This document shows positions 16,039 through 23,691 of a stretch of DNA of 64,000 nucleotides, in pieces (the stretch's first letter is position 1; the number at the start of each line of letters is the position of its first letter). Origin of the DNA: CAVPLM01 sp963713545 (GTDB lineage: Bacteria; Actinomycetota; Thermoleophilia; RBG-16-64-13); the NCBI GenBank assembly GCA_963713545.1, contig CAVQME010000010.1, positions 62,001 through 126,000 of the forward strand, written 5' to 3'. The position numbers and the translations under genes were made by a program. The notes below the pieces were generated by a model. That model was not told where the DNA came from. It ran no database searches and worked only from the letters and a program-made list of their open reading frames with translations.

Positions 16039-18666
16039 TTGGAAGCATCACTACTGGCGACGAAGACCTTGATCCCTCCCGCGCGGCCGCGGCTGGTGCC
16101 GCGCCCGCGCCTGCTCGAGCGACTCGAGGAGGGTCTATCCTACGACCTCATCCTGGTCTCAGCCCCGGCCGGGTTCGGCAAGACCACCCTTGTCGGCGAG
16201 TGGGCCCGCGCGGAGCGGCCGCAGGTGCACACCTGCTGGCTGTCGCTGGACGAGGGCGATCGCGACCCGGTGCGCTTCTTCGAATACCTCATTCTTGCGC
16301 TGCAACGCTTTCAGCCCGGGTTGGGCGAGAAGGTCTTCGCGGCGCTTCGTCTCCCCCAGCCGCCGCCGGCTCGCTCAGTGCTCACAGCTCTCATGAACGA
16401 GCTGGTCGGCCTGTCTGAGGATCTGGTCCTCGTGCTGGACGACTTCCAGTTCGTCACCTCGGCCGACGTCCATGAGGCCGTCTCCTATCTGCTTGAACAC
16501 CTGCTGCCGCGCCTACATCTGCTCCTTGCCACCCGGGCCGACCCACCCCTGCCGCTGGCCCGGTTGCGCGGTCGGGGGCAGCTGCTCGAAATCGGGGCCG
16601 ACGATCTGCGCTTCACCAGCGAGGAGACGGCCGAACTTATCAGGGAGCTGAGAGGGGCTCCCCTCACCGCCGGCCAGGTGGAAACGCTCACCCAGCGCAC
16701 CGAGGGCTGGGCCGTGGGCCTCAAGATGGCGGCCCTCTCCATGGGCGAAGAGAAGGACGTCTCAGCGTTCGTCGACAGTTTCACCGGGAGCCAGCGCTAT
16801 GTCACCGACTACCTCATCGAGGAGGTGCTCGAGCAACAACCCGCCGAGGTCAAGGACTTCCTGCTTCGGACTTCGGTCCTTGAGAGGCTGACCGCTCCCC
16901 TCTGCGACGCAGTCAGCGGCCGCACGGACAGCGACACCCTCCTTCCGGCTCTCGAGCGTGCCAACCTCCTCCTTGTCCCCTTGGACGAGTCGAGACAGTG
17001 GTACAGGTACGAGCACCTCTTCTCCGATCTGCTTCGCCACCAACTTACCAGAGCCGCGGGAGAGGAGGCTGTCGCCGACCTGCACCGCCGCGCCAGCGCC
17101 TGGCACAAGACCCACGGCTTCCCCGGGGAGGCGATCGACCACGCCTTGGTTGCCCGGGATTGGGAAGGGGCCGCGGACCTCCTCGCGGAGGTCGCCTGGC
17201 GGTATGCGAATGCGGGGGAGATCACCACACTGGGCGCCTGGCTCGAGGCCCTCCCCGAAGAGGTCCTGCTGACTAGGCCGGCGCTCTGCTGTATGCACAT
17301 CTTCCCGCTGATGCTCACCGGCCGGCTCGACGAGGCGGAAGCGTTCGCCGACCGCATGGAGTCGGCGTGGGGCGAGGACCCCATACAGTACGCCAGGATC
17401 ACCGCCTGCCGGTCGGAGTTGGCGGGCTTTCGCGGTGACGTCGCGCGAAGCATAGAACTGGCCCAGAAGGCCCTTCCGCTCTTGCCGGCCTCCGATGAAG
17501 TCCGGGGTGGTCTCAGCATGAGTCTCGGGTTGATGTATTGGGGACTGGGCCGTTTTGAGCAGGCCGAGCCTCTTCTGTGGGACGGGTATCGCGTCGCTAC
17601 GCAGGCAGGAGACCTCCATACCGCCATAACATCGCTCGTGATTCTCGCGTACATGGCTCGCTCCCGCGGGAACCTGTCCCATAGCGTGGAGCTTGGTGAG
17701 CAGGCTCTGGGGTTGGCGTCGGGATCTCCGGTCAGTGTGGGCGCCCACTTGGCGCTGGCCTGGATCCTCTACGAGCGCAACGAACTCGAATCGGCGCTGA
17801 CTCACACCACCATGGGGTTGGACCTCAACCGGCTGCTCGGCGACAAGGCTACGCAGCTGATCCTCCTCTCGCTCCGCACGTGGATCGCCATGGCGTCGGG
17901 CGACGAGACCGGTGCCCGGCAGGCGACGGAGCAGTTCGACCAGTTGGTTGCGGGGGAGCCACGCGTCCAAGCTGTAGCTGTGTATCGCACGCAGCTTGCG
18001 CTGCGGCAAGGCGATCTGGACGAGGCCTCACGCTGGGGAGACCGGCTCATGCGTCTGGATGGCGAAATGCCGCTTGGGTTCTTGGAACGGCTAGTCCTCA
18101 TCCGAGTCCTTGGTGTCTTGGGCAAAAGGGAAGAGGTCTCGGAGCAGATAGAACGCCTCTACCGGAACGCCGGGTTGGAGCCGCTGGCCTCGGAATGGAA
18201 GGGCTGGTTGATCTGGGTCAGGGCCGCACAGGCGCTGGTGGAGCCAAACCCGGAGGAGGCCCTCGGCTTCCTGGCGGAAGCTCTTAGGGCGGGAGAGCCT
18301 GAGGGCTGGACCCGCCTCTTCGTGGACATGGGGCCGCGGCTGGCGCCTCTCCTGCGCAAGGCGGTCTCCAAGGGGATCTGCCCGGACTACGCCGCCAAGC
18401 TGCTCACCATCATCGAGGCGGAGGAGCGACGCAGGGCACAAGCGGGCAGATCCGCGCGGTCCTCCCCCATCTACGCGCTGCTTACCGAGCGCGAGCTTGA
18501 GGTGCTTCGACTGGTAGGGGCCGGCATGTCCAACCGGCAGATAGCCGCCAAGCTGTTTGTCAGCGACGGCACGGTCAAGACACACCTGCACAACATCTCC
18601 GAGAAGCTGAACGCCACCGGCCGCGCGGGCGCATACGCCCGCGCCAAGGAGCTGCGGCTGCTGTAG
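16039..18666 (+). CDS. MalT-like LuxR-family ATP-binding transcriptional regulator (copy 2)
   Basis: Paralogue of the gene at 11319 with the same 875-residue length and domain order: NTPase with SAPAGFGKTTL at 41-51 and Walker B DLVLVLDDFQ, a TPR-like middle, and a C-terminal LuxR helix-turn-helix starting LTERELEVLRLVGAGMSNRQ. The start is TTG at the codon homologous to the GTG of copy 1 (EASLLATKTLIPP follows in both). The two copies are most alike in the NTPase and DNA-binding parts and differ more in the middle, which suggests similar targets but different inducers (inference). Conserved flanking DNA points to a local duplication that included the promoter. Function is inferred from family only. 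Confidence 0.87.
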   Translation: MEASLLATKTLIPPARPRLVPRPRLLERLEEGLSYDLILVSAPAGFGKTTLVGEWARAERPQVHTCWLSLDEGDRDPVRFFEYLILALQRFQPGLGEKVFAALRLPQPPPARSVLTALMNELVGLSEDLVLVLDDFQFVTSADVHEAVSYLLEHLLPRLHLLLATRADPPLPLARLRGRGQLLEIGADDLRFTSEETAELIRELRGAPLTAGQVETLTQRTEGWAVGLKMAALSMGEEKDVSAFVDSFTGSQRYVTDYLIEEVLEQQPAEVKDFLLRTSVLERLTAPLCDAVSGRTDSDTLLPALERANLLLVPLDESRQWYRYEHLFSDLLRHQLTRAAGEEAVADLHRRASAWHKTHGFPGEAIDHALVARDWEGAADLLAEVAWRYANAGEITTLGAWLEALPEEVLLTRPALCCMHIFPLMLTGRLDEAEAFADRMESAWGEDPIQYARITACRSELAGFRGDVARSIELAQKALPLLPASDEVRGGLSMSLGLMYWGLGRFEQAEPLLWDGYRVATQAGDLHTAITSLVILAYMARSRGNLSHSVELGEQALGLASGSPVSVGAHLALAWILYERNELESALTHTTMGLDLNRLLGDKATQLILLSLRTWIAMASGDETGARQATEQFDQLVAGEPRVQAVAVYRTQLALRQGDLDEASRWGDRLMRLDGEMPLGFLERLVLIRVLGVLGKREEVSEQIERLYRNAGLEPLASEWKGWLIWVRAAQALVEPNPEEALGFLAEALRAGEPEGWTRLFVDMGPRLAPLLRKAVSKGICPDYAAKLLTIIEAEERRRAQAGRSARSSPIYALLTERELEVLRLVGAGMSNRQIAAKLFVSDGTVKTHLHNISEKLNATGRAGAYARAKELRLL

Positions 18667-18844
18667 CGAGGGGATCCGAAGCTCGGAGAGCTCGCGCCTC
18701 CCGCGCAACCGTTACGATCGGGCGGCGGAATGCCCTGTTCGGCGGTATCTCAACCACCGAATCTATCCTTTGGCGTATTCAAACTATATCCGGGTCTGCT
18801 CCAGACTGAAGTTGCAGCAAGGGCCACGGCCACGGGAGCAACCG

Positions 18845-19075
18845 ATGGAACTGGTGGAGATCCACGTCAAGGGCCACATCGCCACGGACTGGTCGGACTG
18901 GTTGGGCGGTCTGACCATCTCCCACACCCAACAGGGCGAGACGGTCATGAGCGGGACGGTGAGAGACCAGGCGGCGCTGCGCGGCCTACTCGACCGGATC
19001 GCGGACCTTGGCCTCCGGCTGTCCTCGGTCGCATCCACAGAGACACCAGAAACGACCGGACGTTCGAGCGCGTGA
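18845..19075 (+). CDS. Small conserved protein of unknown function
   Basis: 76 residues starting at an ATG with GGGAG upstream. It reads HVKGHIATDWSDWLGGLTIS followed by ALRGLLDRIADLGLRLSSV. Proteins of this type (a beta-strand pair with a conserved WSDW.GGL segment and a helical LRGLLDRI end) are common small hypothetical proteins in Actinomycetota and Chloroflexota. No catalytic residues are evident. It lies between regulator copy 2 and a secreted-protein gene, 33 bases ahead of the latter, so co-transcription is possible. Confidence 0.6.
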   Translation: MELVEIHVKGHIATDWSDWLGGLTISHTQQGETVMSGTVRDQAALRGLLDRIADLGLRLSSVASTETPETTGRSSA

Positions 19076-19108
19076 CGCTATCTGACACTGCCTGAGAAAG
19101 GAGCACCC

Positions 19109-19720
19109 ATGAAACGCAGACACACAATCACGCTGATCACCATGCTGGGGCTGGCCGTGCTTCTCACGGTCGTCCTCCTCGCCACCCTGGTCGGGCCGGC
19201 GAGCGCTGCCACGGGTGAGAGGGTCGACTTCCAGGCGACCGGAGCCCTGTCTCCGTGCTGCAAAGACAGTGGAGGAGACCCCTCGGATCCCAGCCAATGG
19301 CTGTACTACGACGAGTGGTATGGACCGAACGGACTCCATTGCACCTACGACTGGCTCTGGCAGGGGCAGTATCTTCTCCCTGTCAACGGGACCGGGTCCA
19401 TCCCGTTCCTGACCGGCTTCCTGTATGACCACGTAAACGCGGTGGACGAGCGCGATTCGTCAGGAAACCTGCTGTGGGGGTTCAGGTTCCACAAGGGGAC
19501 GCTCCACGTGGGGTGCGACAGCCTGGACGACGTTACCTACACCACGCCGATCTGGAGGGTCTACTGCACCGGCAAGATGGAAGCGGACGGGACGACCAGC
19601 TACAAGAGCGTGGCCTATGGGGTGGCCGGGGCTGTGGACGGCTGGGAAGCGCACTGGACCGGCAAGGTGAATCTGGAGACCGGCTTGTGCGACATCAGCG
19701 GCTACTATGTGATGCAGTGA
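19109..19720 (+). CDS. Secreted protein of unknown function
   Basis: 203 residues. The N-terminus is a classical signal peptide: MKRRH, then a hydrophobic core LITMLGLAVLLTVVLLATLV and a likely cleavage after ASA. The mature part of about 170 residues is rich in Trp, Tyr and Gly, with six Cys (CC near its start, then single Cys in LHCTYDW, HVGCD, VYCTG and GLCD), which suggests disulfides and an extracellular location. A good AAGGAG site precedes the ATG. No family is recognised. A hairpin follows at 19802. Confidence 0.65.
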   Translation: MKRRHTITLITMLGLAVLLTVVLLATLVGPASAATGERVDFQATGALSPCCKDSGGDPSDPSQWLYYDEWYGPNGLHCTYDWLWQGQYLLPVNGTGSIPFLTGFLYDHVNAVDERDSSGNLLWGFRFHKGTLHVGCDSLDDVTYTTPIWRVYCTGKMEADGTTSYKSVAYGVAGAVDGWEAHWTGKVNLETGLCDISGYYVMQ

Positions 19721-19801
19721 GGTCGAGCCCCGCTTGGCGCCACGGCGTCGCGAATGCCGGTGATGCCAGGGCGGGACGACCACCTGCGAGGCCGCACGTG
19801 A

Positions 19802-19823
19802 GAGGGAGCCTGAAGGCTCCCTC
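19802..19823 (+). terminator. Hairpin downstream of the secreted-protein gene
   Basis: GAGGGAGCC, loop TGAA, GGCTCCCTC: a perfect 9-bp stem 80 bases after the stop codon. There is no clear T-run, so termination efficiency is uncertain. The remaining gene-free DNA up to 20135 shows no convincing protein in any frame. Confidence 0.45.
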
Positions 19824-20135
19824 TCCGCTACTCAGGCGCCGACGTAAGCCCGGCGCTCACTCCCGGCAGAGGTTGCTGTGGGTGTTGTCGTGAAGGTTGT
19901 CCGTCCCCAGAGTGACTGAAGCCAGGCTGTCCACGCAGATGCCCGGCGGGGGTGTGCCGTGGCCTGTCACCAGGGGCCTCGGGTCACCGGCGGCAGGCCG
20001 TGGTGATAGTTGCCTTGTGCGCGCGGACCGAGGGCAAGTCACGGAAGTTGGAGGCGCCGCAACCGCCCAAGCTTCAGGGGCAGGCAGGAGGACCTGCGCA
20101 GGAAGGCCAGAGGCCAGTCCTCCCGATCCCACCGA

Positions 20136-20230
20136 TGCCGGAGGCGGGAGTCGAACCCGCACGGGCGTAGCCCTACCGTGGCTAAGTCGGCAATGCTCTA
20201 ACGCTGATGCACCTGTTTCATGGCTCCAGC
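20136..20230 (-). tRNA. tRNA-Leu-like degenerate element (3' half intact)
   Basis: The reverse strand ends with a perfect T-arm (GCGGG TTCGACT CCCGC), an acceptor 3' strand CTCCGGC and discriminator A, preceded by a class II-type variable arm (GGGC TAC GCCC). This is the tRNA-Leu pattern. A possible 5' acceptor strand GCTGGAG (20230-20224) pairs with it using one G-U. The D-arm and anticodon arm do not fold properly: GACTTAG is present but its flanks do not pair, and there are about 10 extra bases. The 5' end would overlap the end of the FAH gene. It is best read as a tRNA pseudogene or an att-site-type 3' tRNA fragment; a working tRNA is unlikely. Confidence 0.4.
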
Positions 20231-21018
20231 TCCACCGTGTTGCGCAGGTAGCCCACGCCGTCTATCTCGATCTCCACCACGTCCCCGGGGTGTAGCTCGC
20301 CCACCCCGGACGGGGTCCCGAGCATGATCATGTCACCCCGCTCTAGGGTCATGGCCTGGCTGACGATCGAGATGATCTCGAAGGGATCGCGGATCATGTC
20401 CAGGATCTGCGCTTCCTGGCGCAACTCCCCGTTGACCCGGGTACGCAGCCAGGCTTCGGGCAGAGGCAGCTCTGACTCCAGATACGGACCCGCTACCGCG
20501 AAGGTGTCGAAGCCTTTGGCCCGCCACCACTGCTTGTCCACCTGCTGCAGATCCCGCTCGGTCACGTCGTTGGCGCAGGTCCAACCCAAAACGGCCCTGC
20601 GCGCCTCCTGGGGCGTCACCCTGCGGGTGTCGCGCGCTATCACCACCGCCAGCTCGCCTTCGTACTCCACGCGGGTGGCGTCCTTCGGGTAGACGATGGT
20701 CTCTCCATGCCCGATGAGGCTCGAGGATGGTTTGAAGAACAACAAAGGATGCGGTACGTGATCGTCCTTACGGGGCGGCGCGGGCTCTCCCCGCAACCGG
20801 GTGATCATCTCCTTGATGTGCTCGCGGAAGTTCCAGCCAACACCCAGGATCTTGCCGGGGGCGGCCGGAGGCAACAGGGTAGCCTCGGTCTCCAGGATGA
20901 CCGTCCCCGCAGGAACCGCATCGCCGAGCCCCGCGGGTGGCGCTTCGACCAAGTAGCCGTTGCAGGTGACCGTCGCCTCGTACACTTCACCTCGGTACTG
21001 GATGCGGGCCAGCTTCAT
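20218..21018 (-). CDS. Fumarylacetoacetate hydrolase (FAH) family protein
   Basis: 266 residues. FAH-fold enzymes hydrolyse, decarboxylate or hydrate beta-keto acids using a divalent metal. Seen: KILGVGWNFREHIKEM, LLFFKPSSSLIGHGETIVYP, the metal-binding VEYEGELAVVIARD (two acidic ligands), GWTCANDVTERDLQ and a C-terminal MIMLGTPSGVGELHPGDVVE. Its ATG overlaps the cimA stop as ATGA, so translation is coupled to citramalate synthase. That pairing suggests a 2-oxoacid-linked or repair function, but the substrate cannot be read from the sequence. Alternatives are acylpyruvase and oxaloacetate decarboxylase activity. Confidence 0.85.
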   Translation of the reverse strand: MKLARIQYRGEVYEATVTCNGYLVEAPPAGLGDAVPAGTVILETEATLLPPAAPGKILGVGWNFREHIKEMITRLRGEPAPPRKDDHVPHPLLFFKPSSSLIGHGETIVYPKDATRVEYEGELAVVIARDTRRVTPQEARRAVLGWTCANDVTERDLQQVDKQWWRAKGFDTFAVAGPYLESELPLPEAWLRTRVNGELRQEAQILDMIRDPFEIISIVSQAMTLERGDMIMLGTPSGVGELHPGDVVEIEIDGVGYLRNTVELEP

Positions 21019-22670
21019 CTTTTCTCCTCAGTGTCGGTTTCCGGGGCGCTCCGGGCTTCAGGCGCGGACCCGGTCTCGGTCGAAGGTCCCCTAACGGCAG
21101 AGCGCAGCAGGCCGAACGATATCGAGTCGACCAGGGCCTGCCACGAAGCCTCCACCACGTTCACTCCCACCCCTACGCTGCCCCAGGTCTCCCGGCCGTC
21201 CGAACTGTCGATGAGCACGCGGGTGTTGGCGGCGGTGCCCTTATCCTCGTCCAGGATCCGCACTTTATAGTTGACCAGCCGGATGTCGTGCACGTGCGGG
21301 AACTTGCGCTCGATGGCCATACGAAGCGCCTTGTCCAGAGCATTCACCGGACCGTTGCCTTCGGCGGTCTCGATGAAACGGTCGCCCCCGACGTGCACTT
21401 TGACGGTGGCTTCGCTGATGGTCGTGCCGTCCTCCCGCTTTTCCACGATGATGCGGAAGGTCTCCAGGTGGAACAGCTCCACTTTGAGCCCCATCTCGGT
21501 GCGCACCAGCAGCTCGAAAGAGGCGTCGGCGGCTTCGTAGTGATAGCCGGCGTGCTCCTTCTCCTTGACCCGATTGAGCACCCTGTCGAGAAGCTCTTTC
21601 TCCTCCTGCAGGGGATAGCCCAGTTCCTGGGCCCGCTGGGCGATGGTGGCCCGGCCGGACAACTCCGATACCAATACGTGGGGAGCGTTGCCCACCAACG
21701 CCGGGTCTATGTGCTCGAACGTACTTGGATCGCGCTCCACAGCGGCCACATGCATGCCGCCCTTGTGAGCGAAGGCGTTCCGGCCCACGTAAGGCTGATG
21801 GGGTTCGGGCGCTACGTTACAGAGCTCCGCCACGAAGTGGGCCGCATCGGTCAGCTGGGCCAGGTCGCGATCGGAGACGCAGTCGAGACCCATCTTGAGC
21901 TTGAGCGCGGGGATGATCGCGCACAGATCCGCGTTGCCGCAACGCTCCCCATAGCCGTTGATGGTCCCCTGCACCACGTCGGCGCCCCGTTCCACGGCAA
22001 CGAGCGAGTTCGCCACCGCGCAGCCGGCATCATTGTGGGTGTGTATGCCCACCCTGCACACGCCGCCCACCTCGGAGACCACCCTCTCCACCACCTGCGC
22101 CACCTGCATGGGCAGGGCGGCCCCGTTGGTGTCGCACAGGCAGACGGCCTCCGCCCCGGCCTCCGCCGCCGCCCGGAGGCAGGCCAGAGCGTACTCGGGG
22201 TGGTCGGCATAGGCATCGAAGAAGTGCTCCGCGTCGTAGAAGACGCGCTTCTCTCGAGCACGGAGAAAGGCCACCGATTCGGCGATCATGCGCAGGTTCT
22301 CATCCCGATCCACCCGCAGGACCTTCTGCAGGTGCAGCTCCCAGGTCTTGCCCACAACGGCGGCGATCGGAGCCCAGCATTCAGCAAGCGCTCGGAGTTG
22401 GACGTCTTCCCCAGCGGATACCCCCCGACCCCTGGTCATGCCGAAGGCCGCCACCACGGCACCGCCGAGCCGCTGCCTCTCTAGCTCTCTGAAGAACTCC
22501 TGGTCCTTGGGATTCGAGCCCGGAAAACCGCCCTCGATCACGTGGACGCCGATGTCGGCGATCCGCACGGCGATGCGGACCTTCTCGTCCACGGAGACGC
22601 TCATCCCTTCGCGCTGCATCCCGTCGCGGAGCGTGGTGTCGTACAGCAGCAGGGGGGATGCCTCCTTCAT
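21015..22670 (-). CDS. cimA: (R)-citramalate synthase
   Basis: Condenses pyruvate and acetyl-CoA to citramalate, the threonine-independent entry to 2-oxobutyrate for isoleucine. The 551 residues begin with an HMGL-type TIM barrel: YDTTLRDGMQREGMS metal/substrate site, EGGFPGSNPKD, CLCDTNGAALP, GIHTHNDAGCAVANSLVAVE, and NAFAHKGGMHVAAV. They end with a LeuA-type allosteric dimer domain (about 390-525), through which isoleucine normally feeds back. The length and the EGGFPGSNPKD motif favour CimA over 2-isopropylmalate synthase. The last 30 residues are a low-complexity Ser/Glu/Thr tail. It lies 23 bases after ilvE and overlaps the FAH gene by 4 bases. Confidence 0.92.
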   Translation of the reverse strand: MKEASPLLLYDTTLRDGMQREGMSVSVDEKVRIAVRIADIGVHVIEGGFPGSNPKDQEFFRELERQRLGGAVVAAFGMTRGRGVSAGEDVQLRALAECWAPIAAVVGKTWELHLQKVLRVDRDENLRMIAESVAFLRAREKRVFYDAEHFFDAYADHPEYALACLRAAAEAGAEAVCLCDTNGAALPMQVAQVVERVVSEVGGVCRVGIHTHNDAGCAVANSLVAVERGADVVQGTINGYGERCGNADLCAIIPALKLKMGLDCVSDRDLAQLTDAAHFVAELCNVAPEPHQPYVGRNAFAHKGGMHVAAVERDPSTFEHIDPALVGNAPHVLVSELSGRATIAQRAQELGYPLQEEKELLDRVLNRVKEKEHAGYHYEAADASFELLVRTEMGLKVELFHLETFRIIVEKREDGTTISEATVKVHVGGDRFIETAEGNGPVNALDKALRMAIERKFPHVHDIRLVNYKVRILDEDKGTAANTRVLIDSSDGRETWGSVGVGVNVVEASWQALVDSISFGLLRSAVRGPSTETGSAPEARSAPETDTEEKR

Positions 22671-22693
22671 CGCCGGCCGAAGGCTACCCGACG

Positions 22694-23566
22694 TTATCCG
22701 TTGACCGGGGTGCCGGTGCTCAGCGCATACTCATGGAAACGGGAGACGATCTGCCGGGTGATGGGTCCGGGGATACCGGCGCCTATAGGCCGCTTATCGA
22801 CCTCCACCACCGGGCCCACCTCCGCTGCCGTACCCGTCAGGAAGGCCTCATCGGCGTTGTACACGTCGTAGAGCGTGTAGAAGCCCTCCTCGGTCTCCAA
22901 TCCCATATCTGTGGCCAGCCTCAGCACCACCCCCCGGGTGATGCCGCGCAGGGCCCCCAGAGACGGGTGGGGGGTCATCAACTTGCCCCCCTTCAGCAGG
23001 AAGAAGTTGTCGGCGGTCAATTCGCAGACGAAGCCGGCGGTGGTGAGGAACAGCCCCTCGTTGACGGGCCTTCCCCTCAGCTCCAGGGCGCCGTAGATGT
23101 TGTTGAGGTAGTTGAGGCTTTTGACGGCCGGGTTGATGGCCTGCGGATCGTTGCGGCGCGTGGCCAGGGTCACCACCTTGAAACCTTTTTCGTAGACCTC
23201 AGCCGGGTAGAGCGTGATGCCGTCGGCGATGCAGAAGACCGTGGCTTTGGGACATTTCACCGGGTTCAGACCCAGGTCGCCCACACCCCGGGTGACCACC
23301 AGACGCACGTATCCGTTGTGGATCTCGTTCCGGCGGATCGTCTCCATCATGGCCTCCACCAGATCCACCCGGCTGAGCGGGATCTCGAGAGCGAGCGTCT
23401 GGGCCGAGGCGTAGAGCCGGTCGATGTGGGGGTCGAGTTCGAATACCCGGCCCTCGTAGATCCGGATCCCCTCGAACACACCGTCCCCGTAGAGGAGACC
23501 GTGATCGAAGACGCTTATCTTCGCGTCTTCTCTGCTGTAGAACTCGCCGTCGATGTAGATCTGCAT
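22694..23566 (-). CDS. ilvE: Branched-chain amino acid aminotransferase
   Basis: PLP-dependent class IV aminotransferase, last step of Ile/Leu/Val synthesis. 290 residues from the ATG at 23566 (GGGAGG upstream; the frame is open further upstream without homology). Visible: IYIDGEFYSREDAKISVFDH, GDGVFEGIRIYEGRVFEL, the PLP-Lys in INPAVKSLNYLNNI, the GTAAEV cofactor phosphate site and the GPITRQIVSRF end. It is followed by cimA and the FAH gene on the same strand, which makes a short branched-chain operon. leuCDB lies 8 kb away in the same orientation. Confidence 0.92.
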   Translation of the reverse strand: MQIYIDGEFYSREDAKISVFDHGLLYGDGVFEGIRIYEGRVFELDPHIDRLYASAQTLALEIPLSRVDLVEAMMETIRRNEIHNGYVRLVVTRGVGDLGLNPVKCPKATVFCIADGITLYPAEVYEKGFKVVTLATRRNDPQAINPAVKSLNYLNNIYGALELRGRPVNEGLFLTTAGFVCELTADNFFLLKGGKLMTPHPSLGALRGITRGVVLRLATDMGLETEEGFYTLYDVYNADEAFLTGTAAEVGPVVEVDKRPIGAGIPGPITRQIVSRFHEYALSTGTPVNG

Positions 23567-23691
23567 GTGAGCCTCCCTGAGCCCGTCCGGGCCGGTCCAT
23601 AGAGAACCAGAGTATACAAAATCTAGCCCGCCCCCGGCCCCTTGACCCCGAGAGAGCGCTTTCAGACCATCCATTCCCCAGAAGCGAGGAC

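Noticed and set aside
20136..20190. Functional tRNA-Leu
   Set aside because: The D-arm and anticodon stem cannot be formed and the 5' end would overlap a coding gene; kept only as a degenerate element.
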